From: Melioribacter roseus P3M-2
GTDB lineage: Bacteria > Bacteroidota > Ignavibacteria > Ignavibacteriales > Melioribacteraceae
Assembly: GCF_000279145.1 (NCBI RefSeq)
Contig: NC_018178.1
Coordinates: forward strand, 2,685,800-2,749,799
Direction: 5' to 3'
DNA: 64,000 bases
Under the pieces are notes generated by a model that was given only the letters and a program-made list of their open reading frames with translations, had not been told where the DNA came from and did no database searches. Shown in pieces: positions 43,112-52,956 of the stretch. A program made the translations under genes and the position numbers. Each line of letters opens with the position of its first letter. Position 1 is the first letter of the stretch.

Positions 43112-46009
43112 ATGAAAAAATTTGTATCGATTTTATTGACCTTATTCTTTACAGCGGTAAATCTTTCTTTTGTCGAAGCGCAAACTTGGCAGTCCAAGAT
43201 TCTATATTATAATGATTCAGGAAAGTTGGTATACGTAAGCGATGATGAGGGCAATAAAATTCCCGATTTTAGTTATGCTGGTTATAGGAATGGGGAGGTT
43301 GATATACCATATATTCCTGTTGTAAAAACAATTTCTCCAATTGAAGGAGATAATACCAGGAATATTCAAAATGCTATCGACGAAGCCGGTAAATTGCCAA
43401 TTAATGAAAACGGTTTTAGAGGAGCTGTACTGCTATCGGCAGGCACTTATGAAATATATGGTACAATAAAAATTAATTATGATGGAGTTATATTGAGAGG
43501 CGTAGGTGATGGCGCCGATCCTTCTAACAATACAATTCTTATAGGTAAAGGCGATAAGCCGCATCAAAGAACAATTATAGTAGCCGGCGGGGGTAATATT
43601 ACCAAGTGGCAAGAGCAAGCGCCTGGAACAAAAACAAATATAAAAGATTCTATTTTATACATAGGCGCTAATATGTTCACAGTGGAAAATCCCGAATATT
43701 TCAATGTTGGAGATAACATAATAATATTTCATCCGGTTACAGACAAGTGGATTGCTGCCGTTGGCGGTGGAGGTACGGATACTGACAGAGAATGGCAAGT
43801 ATCAGACGGAATTAATATAGTGTATAATCGGTTTATAAAAAATATTAAAGACGACACTATTTTTATTGATGCCCCAATATACAATACTTTAGATAAAAGT
43901 TTATCACAGTCCTATATATATAAATATGCTCGGACAGGATTAAAGAAAAATATAGGTATAGAAAATTTACGTATTGATATCGAGGCTAATGGAATAACTA
44001 CAGACTCCAATGGTGATGAAAACCATGCATGGCAAGCTATCGACCTAATCCAAATTGAAGATGCTTGGGTAAAGAATTGTACTTTGCTTCATTTTGGGCA
44101 ATCGGGTGTAAGAACAAGCACAGCTACGAGAATTACAATTGACTCTTGTAAAGCTTTGGAACCTGTAAGTAACATAACCGGCGAGAGGCGTTATAATTTT
44201 AATTTGTACCATGCTTCTCAATTAATACTAGTGAAGAATTGCTTAACTACATATGCAAGACATAGTTATATTTCTAATGGAACGAGTACGGTTTCTGGAT
44301 GCGTATTTTATAATAACAGAAGCGAAAATGATTTTGCATCTAGCGAGGGGCATCGTATGTGGAGCCAGGCTCTTTTATATGATAATATTATTTATACAAA
44401 ACCAAATACCACTATTCTTATAGGACTATACAGTCGGGGCAACTATGGGACTTCGCACGGATGGGGAGCGGTTCATTCTGTCGCCTGGAATTGCACTGTT
44501 CCTAGCAATAATAAAATTATAATTCAAAAACCACCTACAGCACAAAATTATGCAATTGGATGTAAAGGGATTGTTACCGGATTAAAGTATGAAGGAGCGC
44601 CTTTTGATTACCCGCAGGGTTATATCGAGGGAACTAATAAAATCGGCTTGTATCCAGCTTCTCTTTATGAAGCGCAATTACAAGAGAGGCTTGGAATAGG
44701 AAAATTGCCTTCTGCGCCTAGCAATTTGGTAGCTACGGCATTATCGAGTAATAAAATTCTTTTAGAATGGATAGATAATTCAAAAAATGAAATGAGTTAT
44801 AGTATAGAACGTTCAGTTGATGAAGGCAATACATGGACTATAATTGCTTCGGTAGGAGCTAATGTAACAAAATTCTTAGATACAAGTGTAATTCCAGCAA
44901 CTTCTTATTTATATAAGATAAAAGCGGCAAATTCGATGGGAAGCTCAGAGTATTCAAATATTGCAAGCGTAACGACACCGAATGCTCTGCCAATAAATGC
45001 TCCGTCTAACATAACTGTAACAGATATAACTTATGATAAAATAATTTTAAAATGGTCTGATAATTCTAATAATGAAGATTTCTTTTATATAGAAAGGAAA
45101 AGTGAAAATGATACAGTTTGGATTGTAATAGGTATTGTCAATATGAATATTACGGAATTCCAAGATAGTTCATTTCTGGAATCGACAAAATATTATTACC
45201 GACTTCAAGCGAAAAATGCTTACGGCTCATCAGATTATTCTAATATTGTAAGTATTACTACTCTAAGCAGAGGTGGAAGTGAAAATTTAGCTTTAAATCG
45301 CCCAGTTAAATTTTCCAGTCAACAAATTGAGCCGGGTAACGAAAATTTAGCAATTTACGCTGTAGACGGCGATTTAAATACAAGGTGGTCTTCAGAACGA
45401 GGGGCTACATGGCCGCAATGGATTGAAGTAGACCTAGGAGAATTAAAAACTTTTAACAAAACAGAGCTTATCTGTTTTAATGATAGAGCATATCAATATA
45501 CAATAGAAGCAAGAAGTGATACGAATGATTCTTATATTGAAATAGTTGATAGGACAAATAACACAACTCCGGGCACAAAAGAAAATCCTATAATAGATGT
45601 TTTTAACTCTGTTAAAGCTAGATATGTCAAGTTAACAGTAACAGGCGCATATAATTATCCCGGGCCATGGACCAGTATATTAGAATTTCGGATATATTAT
45701 GATAGTAATTTAGTCAGTGTAGCAAAAAATATCGATAAGCCTATTGGTTTTGTATTATATCAAAACACTCCAAATCCTTTTAATCCTACAACCAATATTA
45801 AATTTACGATTCCTAATGATGGAACTGTAACGTTTAAAATATATGATATTTTAGGTAATGAAATAACTACGCTGATAGATAATAAATATTATTCAATGGG
45901 AGACTACAATATACTATTTAACGGAGCTTCATACAGCTCAGGCGTGTACATTTATCAATTAATATATAATAATAATATTTATGTAAAAAAAATGATGCTT
46001 CTAAAATAG
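43112..46009 (+). CDS. Large multidomain surface protein: beta-helix, two fibronectin III, discoidin-like and T9SS sorting domains
   Basis: 965 residues from ATG 43112; the frame also opens at TTG 43100. Signal peptide (MKKFVSILLTLFFTAVNLSF), then a pectate-lyase superfamily beta-helix (about residues 55-520; DNTRNIQNAIDEAGKLP, ILRGVGDGADPS), two FN3 domains (NLVATALSSNKILLEWIDNS and NITVTDITYDKIILKWSDNS), an F5/8-type C/CBM32-like domain (ENLALNRPVKFSSQQ to RYVKLTVTGAYNYPG), and the sorting domain (NTPNPFNPTTNIKFTIPNDG to YVKKMMLLK). It is probably a cell-surface polysaccharide lyase or hydrolase; the specific family is not recognised. Confidence 0.88.
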   Translation: MKKFVSILLTLFFTAVNLSFVEAQTWQSKILYYNDSGKLVYVSDDEGNKIPDFSYAGYRNGEVDIPYIPVVKTISPIEGDNTRNIQNAIDEAGKLPINENGFRGAVLLSAGTYEIYGTIKINYDGVILRGVGDGADPSNNTILIGKGDKPHQRTIIVAGGGNITKWQEQAPGTKTNIKDSILYIGANMFTVENPEYFNVGDNIIIFHPVTDKWIAAVGGGGTDTDREWQVSDGINIVYNRFIKNIKDDTIFIDAPIYNTLDKSLSQSYIYKYARTGLKKNIGIENLRIDIEANGITTDSNGDENHAWQAIDLIQIEDAWVKNCTLLHFGQSGVRTSTATRITIDSCKALEPVSNITGERRYNFNLYHASQLILVKNCLTTYARHSYISNGTSTVSGCVFYNNRSENDFASSEGHRMWSQALLYDNIIYTKPNTTILIGLYSRGNYGTSHGWGAVHSVAWNCTVPSNNKIIIQKPPTAQNYAIGCKGIVTGLKYEGAPFDYPQGYIEGTNKIGLYPASLYEAQLQERLGIGKLPSAPSNLVATALSSNKILLEWIDNSKNEMSYSIERSVDEGNTWTIIASVGANVTKFLDTSVIPATSYLYKIKAANSMGSSEYSNIASVTTPNALPINAPSNITVTDITYDKIILKWSDNSNNEDFFYIERKSENDTVWIVIGIVNMNITEFQDSSFLESTKYYYRLQAKNAYGSSDYSNIVSITTLSRGGSENLALNRPVKFSSQQIEPGNENLAIYAVDGDLNTRWSSERGATWPQWIEVDLGELKTFNKTELICFNDRAYQYTIEARSDTNDSYIEIVDRTNNTTPGTKENPIIDVFNSVKARYVKLTVTGAYNYPGPWTSILEFRIYYDSNLVSVAKNIDKPIGFVLYQNTPNPFNPTTNIKFTIPNDGTVTFKIYDILGNEITTLIDNKYYSMGDYNILFNGASYSSGVYIYQLIYNNNIYVKKMMLLK

Positions 46010-47027
46010 TATCAAATGATACGAAAAATAGTAATAAATCAGGCGGTAAGACATGCTACTGCCTGAAGACTGATTTTAATAAACGAGTTAGAAGAGAAAT
46101 AGAGTAGAAGTTATCAACCTTAGAACAAAAAATTTAACGGCTTAGTAGTTGCTAAGGTAATATTCACTATAATCTTTGTAGTGATTAGTTCTTTGGCAAA
46201 TTGACGGAATCTAACGATTAAATAATATGGTTTCTTGCTTGTGAGTTAATCCACTGCCATCAAACTATTTGTTACCGCTTATATGTAGAGTTTTAACGTA
46301 AAGAGCCTGAAATTCACGGAGGTTTTGACCCGCAGTATATACATTGCCGGAAAGCTCAGCAGCATGGTCAAGTTGAGATAACAGAATACCAAGTTGGTAA
46401 TTCTGGTTAGTCCAGCGTATAATACCCTTAAGACGAGGAGTAATACGATAAATAGATTTCAAGTTATTCGATGTCATGCTTGGAGATAATATCAGGGAAT
46501 GATGGATGCTATTTTCGATTTCAATAAATAGATAACCTGCGAGGTAAAACCGATTATTTGAGATTCGTGAGCTTTAATCTGCCTCATTGTGTTGTCAACT
46601 ACAGGTAGGATTGGTTTGCCAAAGCGGTGAGGTGAATTAAAGCTATATCCTTATATATAATAGTAATTGTATTATTCAATCTTTCTTTGGCATTACGGGG
46701 AAGTCGATACTGTCATAGATTAGAAAGACCTTATCTTTGTAAACTTTGAGGCCTTTATCAAAAGGAACGACAGATATTTTAAATATAATTTCAATATTAT
46801 TAGTATAAAATAAAACTATGGAGTATTTGTGAGAAATAACCCTTTTTTACTTTTGGCGTCACATGATTCAAACTAATTAATTTTTATATTGTACTAATAT
46901 TCTTAGATACAATTTTTCTCCTTGAGGAATTTTATTATATAATTTAAAATAATATGCAATATTTTTTCCCGAATAAAATTGTGATTTATCTTTTTTTGTA
47001 GCAAATTAATATAAAAATATCTAAATT
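46010..47027. other. About 1 kb without a convincing gene, at the edge of the island
   Basis: AT-rich and full of stops on both strands. It begins with a hairpin (TCAGGCGGTA at 46039-46048 pairing with TACTGCCTGA at 46057-46066). A 70-codon minus-strand frame (46265-46477) and a roughly 55-codon minus-strand frame (about 46695-46850, reading VPFDKGLKVYKDKVFLIYDS) are not recognised; in-frame stops and shifted frames between them suggest decayed coding sequence. No RNA gene or repeat array is seen. The distal end holds the promoter and operator of the hexuronate operon. Confidence 0.5.
46039..46066 (+). terminator. Hairpin after the last island gene
   Basis: TCAGGCGGTA (46039-46048) pairs with TACTGCCTGA (46057-46066) with one mismatch and an 8-base loop, 30 bp after the stop of the large surface protein. 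The downstream T-tract is poor, so termination strength is uncertain. Confidence 0.45.
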
Positions 47028-47050
47028 AGTAACCGATTAAGTAACCGTTG
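47028..47050. promoter_or_regulatory. Candidate operator before the hexuronate operon
   Basis: A 12-bp-spaced direct repeat AGTAACCG occurs at 47028-47035 and 47040-47047. The first copy is part of TAACCGATTA (47030-47039), which is nearly palindromic around a central CG like LacI-family operators and resembles TAAACGTTTA before kduI. It ends 27 bp before the transporter start codon. Confidence 0.4.
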
Positions 47051-47077
47051 TTTATTTAAAAATAAATTGGAGCCGTA

Positions 47078-48403
47078 ATGCAAGCAGAACTTAATCAAAA
47101 CAGTCCTGTAGCAAAAGTTGGCAAATATCGTTGGACAATCCTGGCGCTCGTCTTTTTTGCTACTACAATTAACTATCTCGACAGACAGGTAATTAGTCTT
47201 CTCAAAGACGATTATCTTGAGCCGGCATTCAATTGGACGGAAACAGACTATGCCAATATAGTTGTTGCATTCCAGGTTATGTACGGCGTCGGTATGCTTT
47301 TTATGGGATGGCTTATCGATAAATTGGGCACTAAAATCGGATATGCGCTGTCGCTCACTGTTTGGAGCTTGGCCGCAGTCGCTCACGCATTTGCCAGAGG
47401 TACTTTAGGCTTTATGGTAGCAAGAGGATTCCTCGGACTGAGCGAAGCCGGCAACTTTCCGGCTGCCATAAAAACAGTCGCCGAGTGGTTTCCTAAAAAG
47501 GAAAGAGCTCTTGCAACAGGTTTATTTAATTCTGGCTCCAATGTGGGAGCTATTCTCGCTCCTCTAACTGTGCCGCTTATTGCTGTCCTGTGGGGATGGC
47601 AATGGGCGTTTATTATCACCGGAGCTATCGGTTTAATATGGTTGGTCTTTTGGTTTATGATATATGAAATTCCTTCCAAACACAAAAAATTATCGAAAGA
47701 AGAATACGAATATATTCATAGCGACAAAGACGAACAGGTGTCGGTAGAAAAAAATGAAGAAAAAGTAGGATGGCTAAGTTTGTTGACTTATAAACAAACA
47801 TGGGCTTTTGTTATCGGTAAATTTTTGACCGATCCGGTTTGGTGGTTCTATCTGTTCTGGTTGCCGTCATTTCTTAACAAACAATACGGAATGACAAAAA
47901 CCGACCTGGCGCTGCCGATCGCCCTGGTTTATACAATGACTACATTCGGAAGTATTTTCGGAGGGTGGCTCTCCGGATACTTCATAGGCAAAGGATGGAC
48001 TGTAAATAAAGCGCGTAAAACTGCTATGCTTATTTTTGCATTGTTTGCATTACCGGTGGTATCCGCACAGGCGCTCGGAGTTTATAGCCCGTGGATAGCA
48101 ATTGTAATCGTCGGCATCGCCGCTTCGGCGCATCAGGCTTGGTCGGCAAATATTTTTACGACTACATCCGACATGTTCCCCAAAAAAGCCGTTGCATCCG
48201 TTACCGGTATAGGCGGTATGGCCGGAGCCGTTGGCGGTATATTGATTGCAACTTTAGCCGGGTGGGTGCTCGACCATTTCAAAGCTCTCGGCACAATCGA
48301 AACGGGTTACTACGTTATGTTCCTCGTCTGCGGTTCGGCTTATTTGATCGCATGGTTTATCTTTAATCTCCTTGCGCCCAAAATGGAAAGAGTAGAAATT
48401 TAA
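47078..48403 (+). CDS. exuT: MFS hexuronate transporter (ExuT-like)
   Basis: 441 residues, 12 predicted membrane helices, anion:cation symporter family of MFS. Typical motifs: INYLDRQVISLL in helix 1, GWLIDKLGTKIGYAL between helices 2 and 3, FPAAIKTVAEWFPKKERALA and GFLGLSEAGNFP. It would import glucuronate or galacturonate through the inner membrane. First gene of the catabolic operon, 18 bp before uxaC. The symbol rests on family plus context. Confidence 0.88.
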   Translation: MQAELNQNSPVAKVGKYRWTILALVFFATTINYLDRQVISLLKDDYLEPAFNWTETDYANIVVAFQVMYGVGMLFMGWLIDKLGTKIGYALSLTVWSLAAVAHAFARGTLGFMVARGFLGLSEAGNFPAAIKTVAEWFPKKERALATGLFNSGSNVGAILAPLTVPLIAVLWGWQWAFIITGAIGLIWLVFWFMIYEIPSKHKKLSKEEYEYIHSDKDEQVSVEKNEEKVGWLSLLTYKQTWAFVIGKFLTDPVWWFYLFWLPSFLNKQYGMTKTDLALPIALVYTMTTFGSIFGGWLSGYFIGKGWTVNKARKTAMLIFALFALPVVSAQALGVYSPWIAIVIVGIAASAHQAWSANIFTTTSDMFPKKAVASVTGIGGMAGAVGGILIATLAGWVLDHFKALGTIETGYYVMFLVCGSAYLIAWFIFNLLAPKMERVEI

Positions 48404-48421
48404 AATAAAACGGAAATAAAA

Positions 48422-49834
48422 ATGAAAGACACATTTATCAAAGAAAATTTCCTGCTGAGCAATAAAACGGCGGAAATACTGTATCACGATCACGCTGCTA
48501 AGCAACCTATTATCGATTATCATTGCCACCTGCCTCCCGACGAAATAGCGTCGAATAAGAAGTTCGAAAATATTACGCAGGTTTGGCTGAACGGCGATCA
48601 TTATAAGTGGCGCGCTATGCGCACCAACGGAGTCGACGAAAAATATATTACAGGCGATTCGACCGATAAAGAAAAATTTATGAAATGGGCGGAAACAGTT
48701 CCCTATACAATTAAAAATCCTCTCTACCACTGGACTCATATGGAACTCAAAAGGCCGTTCGGAATTTCGGACAAATTACTCAATGCGGATACCGCCGAAG
48801 AAATCTGGAAAAAAACAGGCGAGCTTCTGGCTACCGACGAGTTCTCAACCCAGGGAATTATCCGTCAATGGAATGTCGAAATTATTTGTACAACGGACGA
48901 CCCGGTCGATTCGCTGGAATATCACAAAAAGATAAAAGAAAATCCGTTTGGAACTAAAGTTCTGCCTGCTTTTCGTCCCGATAAAGCCATGGCGGTAGAA
49001 AACACAACCGAATTTTTGAAATATCTGGCTAAACTCGAAGAAGCTTCCGGAGTATCGGTCAGCAGTTTCGATAACTTTTTGGAAGCTATTCGTAAACGAC
49101 ACGATTATTTCCACGAAAACGGATGCCGCCTTTCCGACCACGGCTTGGAATCGGCTTATGCGGAGGATTATACCGAATCGGAAATTAAATCGATATTCAA
49201 AAAACTTCTCAATAAGGAAAATCTTGACCATACGGAAATTCTGAAGTTCAAATCCGCAATGATGTATGAATTCGGAGTGATGGATTGGGAAAAAGGCTGG
49301 GTGCAGCAATTGCATCTCGGAGCTTTGAGGAACAACAATACCCGCATGTTCAGACAATTAGGACCCGATACCGGTTGGGATTCGATTGGCGATTTTGAAA
49401 TGGCTCGTCCGCTGGCTAAATATCTGGATAAACTCGACACGGAAAACAAATTGACCAAAACAATCCTTTATAATCTCAATCCTGCGGACAATGAACTCTT
49501 TGCCACAATGATCGGAAATTTCCAGGACGGAACCGTCCCGGGCAAAATGCAATACGGCAGCGCATGGTGGTTCCTCGATCAAAAAAGCGGTATGGAACGT
49601 CAGATCGACGCGCTCTCGAACATGGGACTTCTAAGCAGATTCGTCGGTATGTTAACCGATTCCCGCAGTTTTCTCTCTTATTCCAGGCACGACTATTTCA
49701 GAAGACTTCTCTGCGATATTCTGGGAAGAGAAATAGAAGCAGGACTCATTCCGAACGATCTGGAATTGGTCGGTAAAATGGTAGAAGATATTTCTTATAA
49801 TAACGCTAAAAACTATTTTGATTTCGGACAATAA
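48422..49834 (+). CDS. uxaC: Glucuronate isomerase
   Basis: Interconverts glucuronate with fructuronate and galacturonate with tagaturonate. 470 residues, with the N-terminal metal-site motif IIDYHCHLPPDEIA, TTDDPVDSLEYHK and LHLGALRNNNTRMF, then GTVPGKMQYGSAWWF and LTDSRSFLSYSRHDYFRR, all characteristic of UxaC. Start is 18 bp after the transporter gene; uxaE follows after 14 bp. Confidence 0.97.
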   Translation: MKDTFIKENFLLSNKTAEILYHDHAAKQPIIDYHCHLPPDEIASNKKFENITQVWLNGDHYKWRAMRTNGVDEKYITGDSTDKEKFMKWAETVPYTIKNPLYHWTHMELKRPFGISDKLLNADTAEEIWKKTGELLATDEFSTQGIIRQWNVEIICTTDDPVDSLEYHKKIKENPFGTKVLPAFRPDKAMAVENTTEFLKYLAKLEEASGVSVSSFDNFLEAIRKRHDYFHENGCRLSDHGLESAYAEDYTESEIKSIFKKLLNKENLDHTEILKFKSAMMYEFGVMDWEKGWVQQLHLGALRNNNTRMFRQLGPDTGWDSIGDFEMARPLAKYLDKLDTENKLTKTILYNLNPADNELFATMIGNFQDGTVPGKMQYGSAWWFLDQKSGMERQIDALSNMGLLSRFVGMLTDSRSFLSYSRHDYFRRLLCDILGREIEAGLIPNDLELVGKMVEDISYNNAKNYFDFGQ

Positions 49835-49848
49835 CAAAGGAGTTATCC

Positions 49849-51402
49849 ATGGAAATGCAGAAGCTATATGAGGAAGTGGAAAATAAGAATATTGTTAAAA
49901 ACGATTTGGTCGATCTCACGATAGGCGAGTCGTTAAAAATAAAAGCTTATCCTTTATCGGTATTAAAGAAAGACGATGCTTTCTTTTTTATCGGAAAAGA
50001 AAATTACGACAAATTTCTCTTTGTGATTTCGGCAGGCAAGGAAAACGGATTACTGAATGAATTCGAAGGAGAATTAATTGATGCCGGTAAAGATGTAACG
50101 GTAAAAAAATGCAATCTTTCTACAAAGAACAGAAAAGCAGTTCAAAAAATATTTCCGCACACAGCGCCGATAGTGTTGGGGCTGTGCAACTCTTTCGGCT
50201 GCGGCGACAGACTCGGCGTTGCAAATGCCGGTCACATCAGAGCGATTAAACAGAGCAATTTTCGACCTATTCTCGCTCAACAGTCAATAAGGGAATTGAC
50301 CAGAACCAACAGAACTCCTGACGACGTTATGGACGCCGCCGTATGGGCTGTTCTGCAGGAGGGATATAAAGACGGCTTCGGTTCGGACGCCGACCACCTC
50401 AAAACATTCGAGGATATCGATTTGATGCTCAATGCGGGATTTACGATGTTTACTTTCGACCCGAGCGAACACGTCGATAACGAAGCCGACAACTATTCCG
50501 AAGACCAATTAAAACAAAAATTGGGTGAAATCGACTGGAGCGGGCTGCAGGATACGAGCGCAGATGCGGCTAAGCGTTATGTCGACATGACTTTTAATAT
50601 TTCGGAACGACTCTCCCTTACAATTCAAGAATCAGATTTCTTGCGCGCTTACGCCAAATACGGAAATGCCATTGCTCATATTAAAAAGATGTACGACTAC
50701 CTTGCTTCCAAAGCAGATAAAGATACTTTCGAGATCGAAGTATCGGTCGACGAAACCGAATCCGTAACGTCGCCGTTCGAACATTTCTTCTTTGCCAACG
50801 AACTGAATCGTCTTGGCGTTAAATATGTAAGTCTCGCGCCGCGTTTTATCGGCGACTTCGAAAAAGGAATCGATTACAAAGGCGATTTGAATGTATTCAA
50901 AACCGAATACGAAAAGCATCTCGACATAACAAAATATTTCGGAAGTTATAAAATCAGTCTTCACTCCGGAAGCGATAAGTTCTCGGCTTACCGGGTAATC
51001 GGATCGTTAAAAGGCGCTTATACTCACGTTAAAACGGCGGGCACCAGTTATCTGGAAGCGTTGCGCGTTGTAGCGGCTAAAGAACCGGCGTTGTTCAGAG
51101 ATATTCTCGATTTCTGCCGCGACTTGTACGAAACCGAAAAGAGAAGTTATCACGTATCGGCGGACATCAACAAAGTAAAACCCGCAAACCAATATTCCGA
51201 CACTGAACTTATCGAACTCTTTAACCAAAATGATACAAGGCAGGTTTTGCACGTTACGTTCGGCAAGGTACTAACAGAAAAAGATTCGTCGGGTCATTTC
51301 CTGTTTAAGGATAAAATAATGAAGTGTTTGGTCGAAAATGAAGAATCGCATTATGAATTCCTCGAAAAGCATTTTCTAAAACATCTGGAGTGTTTCAAAT
51401 AA
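49849..51402 (+). CDS. uxaE: Tagaturonate/fructuronate epimerase UxaE
   Basis: 517 residues. UxaE, first described in Thermotoga, links galacturonate to glucuronate catabolism by epimerising tagaturonate to fructuronate. Recognised by VLGLCNSFGCGDRLGVANAG, RTPDDVMDAAVWAVLQEGY, GFTMFTFDPSEHVDNEAD and YFGSYKISLHSGSDKFSAYR. The context, directly between uxaC and eda, supports it and explains the absence of altronate-branch genes here. Two bases separate it from eda (51403 is the only spacer base). Confidence 0.92.
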   Translation: MEMQKLYEEVENKNIVKNDLVDLTIGESLKIKAYPLSVLKKDDAFFFIGKENYDKFLFVISAGKENGLLNEFEGELIDAGKDVTVKKCNLSTKNRKAVQKIFPHTAPIVLGLCNSFGCGDRLGVANAGHIRAIKQSNFRPILAQQSIRELTRTNRTPDDVMDAAVWAVLQEGYKDGFGSDADHLKTFEDIDLMLNAGFTMFTFDPSEHVDNEADNYSEDQLKQKLGEIDWSGLQDTSADAAKRYVDMTFNISERLSLTIQESDFLRAYAKYGNAIAHIKKMYDYLASKADKDTFEIEVSVDETESVTSPFEHFFFANELNRLGVKYVSLAPRFIGDFEKGIDYKGDLNVFKTEYEKHLDITKYFGSYKISLHSGSDKFSAYRVIGSLKGAYTHVKTAGTSYLEALRVVAAKEPALFRDILDFCRDLYETEKRSYHVSADINKVKPANQYSDTELIELFNQNDTRQVLHVTFGKVLTEKDSSGHFLFKDKIMKCLVENEESHYEFLEKHFLKHLECFK

Positions 51403-51403
51403 A

Positions 51404-52051
51404 ATGGAAAGAGAAAAAATATTAAAGTCGATACTTCAAAGAAAGGCGGTCGCAGTTCTCAGAATTAAGGAGCCGGAAAAACTTAAAAAAGTTATCGAGG
51501 CTATTGCGGAAGGAGGAATCACGGTTGCCGAGATTACGATGACGGTTCCGAATGCAATCGAATTAATCGAAAGGATGAGCGAAGAACTCGATGAAAATAT
51601 AATTGTCGGCGTTGGCTCCGTGCTTAATGCCGAAACCGCAGAAGCCGCAATCAAAGCCGGCGCAAAATATGTAGTGAGTCCCGTTTTCAAAAAAGAAATT
51701 ATTGAAAAAGCTCATCAAATGGATGTGCCGGCAATGCCGGGCTGTTTTACTCCGACGGAAATACAAACGGCATACGAAGCCGGAGCGGATATAATCAAAG
51801 TATTTCCGGCGGACGTTCTCGGCATGAAGTTTTTTAAAGGAATTCTTGCGCCGATGCCGCATTTGAAACTGATGCCGACAGGCGGCGTGAATCTTACCAA
51901 CGCCGGCGAATGGTTGAACGCAGGCGCTTGCGCAGTCGGAATCGGTTCGGCATTACTCGATAAAGACGCAATTAAAAAAGAAAACTATTCCGTTCTTACT
52001 GAAAACGCCCGCCTTGTGGTCGGAAGTATTAACGAAGCTTTAAATAAATAG
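51404..52051 (+). CDS. eda: KDPG aldolase (bifunctional KDPG/KHG type)
   Basis: Cleaves 2-keto-3-deoxy-6-phosphogluconate to pyruvate and glyceraldehyde-3-phosphate. 215-residue TIM barrel with GGITVAEITMTVPNA, VGVGSVLNAETAEAAIKAGA, MPGCFTPTEIQTA and the Schiff-base Lys in DIIKVFPADVLG, ending with LMPTGGVNLTNAGEWL. It acts directly after KdgK, encoded three genes on. Confidence 0.96.
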   Translation: MEREKILKSILQRKAVAVLRIKEPEKLKKVIEAIAEGGITVAEITMTVPNAIELIERMSEELDENIIVGVGSVLNAETAEAAIKAGAKYVVSPVFKKEIIEKAHQMDVPAMPGCFTPTEIQTAYEAGADIIKVFPADVLGMKFFKGILAPMPHLKLMPTGGVNLTNAGEWLNAGACAVGIGSALLDKDAIKKENYSVLTENARLVVGSINEALNK

Positions 52052-52059
52052 GAGTAATA

Positions 52060-52908
52060 ATGAAATATTCAATGGACGACATCAAGGGTAAAGTTTGCGC
52101 TGTAACTGGCGGCGGGGGCGTTATCGGTTCGGTCTTTTGCGAAGGATTAGCCGATGCAGGCGCAAAAGTAGCCGTCTTTTACAATTCCAATAAGCAAAAA
52201 GCCGACGCTCTGGTTGAAAAAATAAATTCCGCCTATCCCGGAAGCGCCATCAGCGTCCAGGCAAACGTGCTCGACAAGGATTCGCTTCTGAATGCAAAAA
52301 AAACTATTAACGAAAAATACGGCAAGCTCGACGTGCTCGTAAATTGCGCCGGCGGCAACCATCCGAAAGCTACAACTCAATTGGAATTCTTGACCGAAAA
52401 AGATCTTAATGATATAAGTAAAAGTTTTTTCGGATTGGAGCTGGAAGGATTCAGAAACGTGTTCGATCTTAATTTTATGGGGACGGTGCTGCCGACAATG
52501 ATATTGGCTGAAGACATGCTCGGCAGAGGGGGAGTTATCGTTAATATATCGTCGATGAATTCGTATAAACCATTGACGAAAATTCCGGCATATTCGGCTG
52601 CAAAAGCCGCGGTAAACAATTTGACCGAATGGCTTGCCGTTCATTTTGCCAAAGCCAATATCCGTGTCAATGCAATCGCGCCGGGTTTCTTTTTAACCGA
52701 CCAGAACAGATTTTTGTTGGTAGACAAAGAAACAGAACAATTGACCGAACGAGGAAAGAAAATAATTAACGGCACTCCGATGGGTCGTTTCGGCGAACCG
52801 GAAGAATTGGTCGGCACTTTACTCTACCTGGTCTCCGATATTTCTAAATTTGTTACGGGAGTGGTTATTCCCGTCGACGGAGGATTTAACGCTTACAGCG
52901 GAGTTTAA
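52060..52908 (+). CDS. SDR-family oxidoreductase, probable fructuronate reductase (D-mannonate oxidoreductase)
   Basis: 282-residue short-chain dehydrogenase with the cofactor motif TGGGGVIGSVF, NCAGGN, catalytic Ser in VNISSMNSY, and YSAAKAAVNNLTEWLA containing the Tyr-Lys pair. It belongs to the SDR group annotated as D-mannonate oxidoreductase in uronate operons (NHPKATTQLE region). Inferred reaction: fructuronate to mannonate, next to UxaC/UxaE. The alternative is another sugar-acid reductase. Confidence 0.82.
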   Translation: MKYSMDDIKGKVCAVTGGGGVIGSVFCEGLADAGAKVAVFYNSNKQKADALVEKINSAYPGSAISVQANVLDKDSLLNAKKTINEKYGKLDVLVNCAGGNHPKATTQLEFLTEKDLNDISKSFFGLELEGFRNVFDLNFMGTVLPTMILAEDMLGRGGVIVNISSMNSYKPLTKIPAYSAAKAAVNNLTEWLAVHFAKANIRVNAIAPGFFLTDQNRFLLVDKETEQLTERGKKIINGTPMGRFGEPEELVGTLLYLVSDISKFVTGVVIPVDGGFNAYSGV

Positions 52909-52956
52909 TAAATCGTAATCATAATTTTGTCGAACGATTAAATACAGGGATATAAT

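Noticed and set aside
46265-46477. A 70-codon minus-strand frame as a real gene
   Set aside because: No ribosome site, no recognised family, surrounded by decayed sequence; treated as part of the remnant region.
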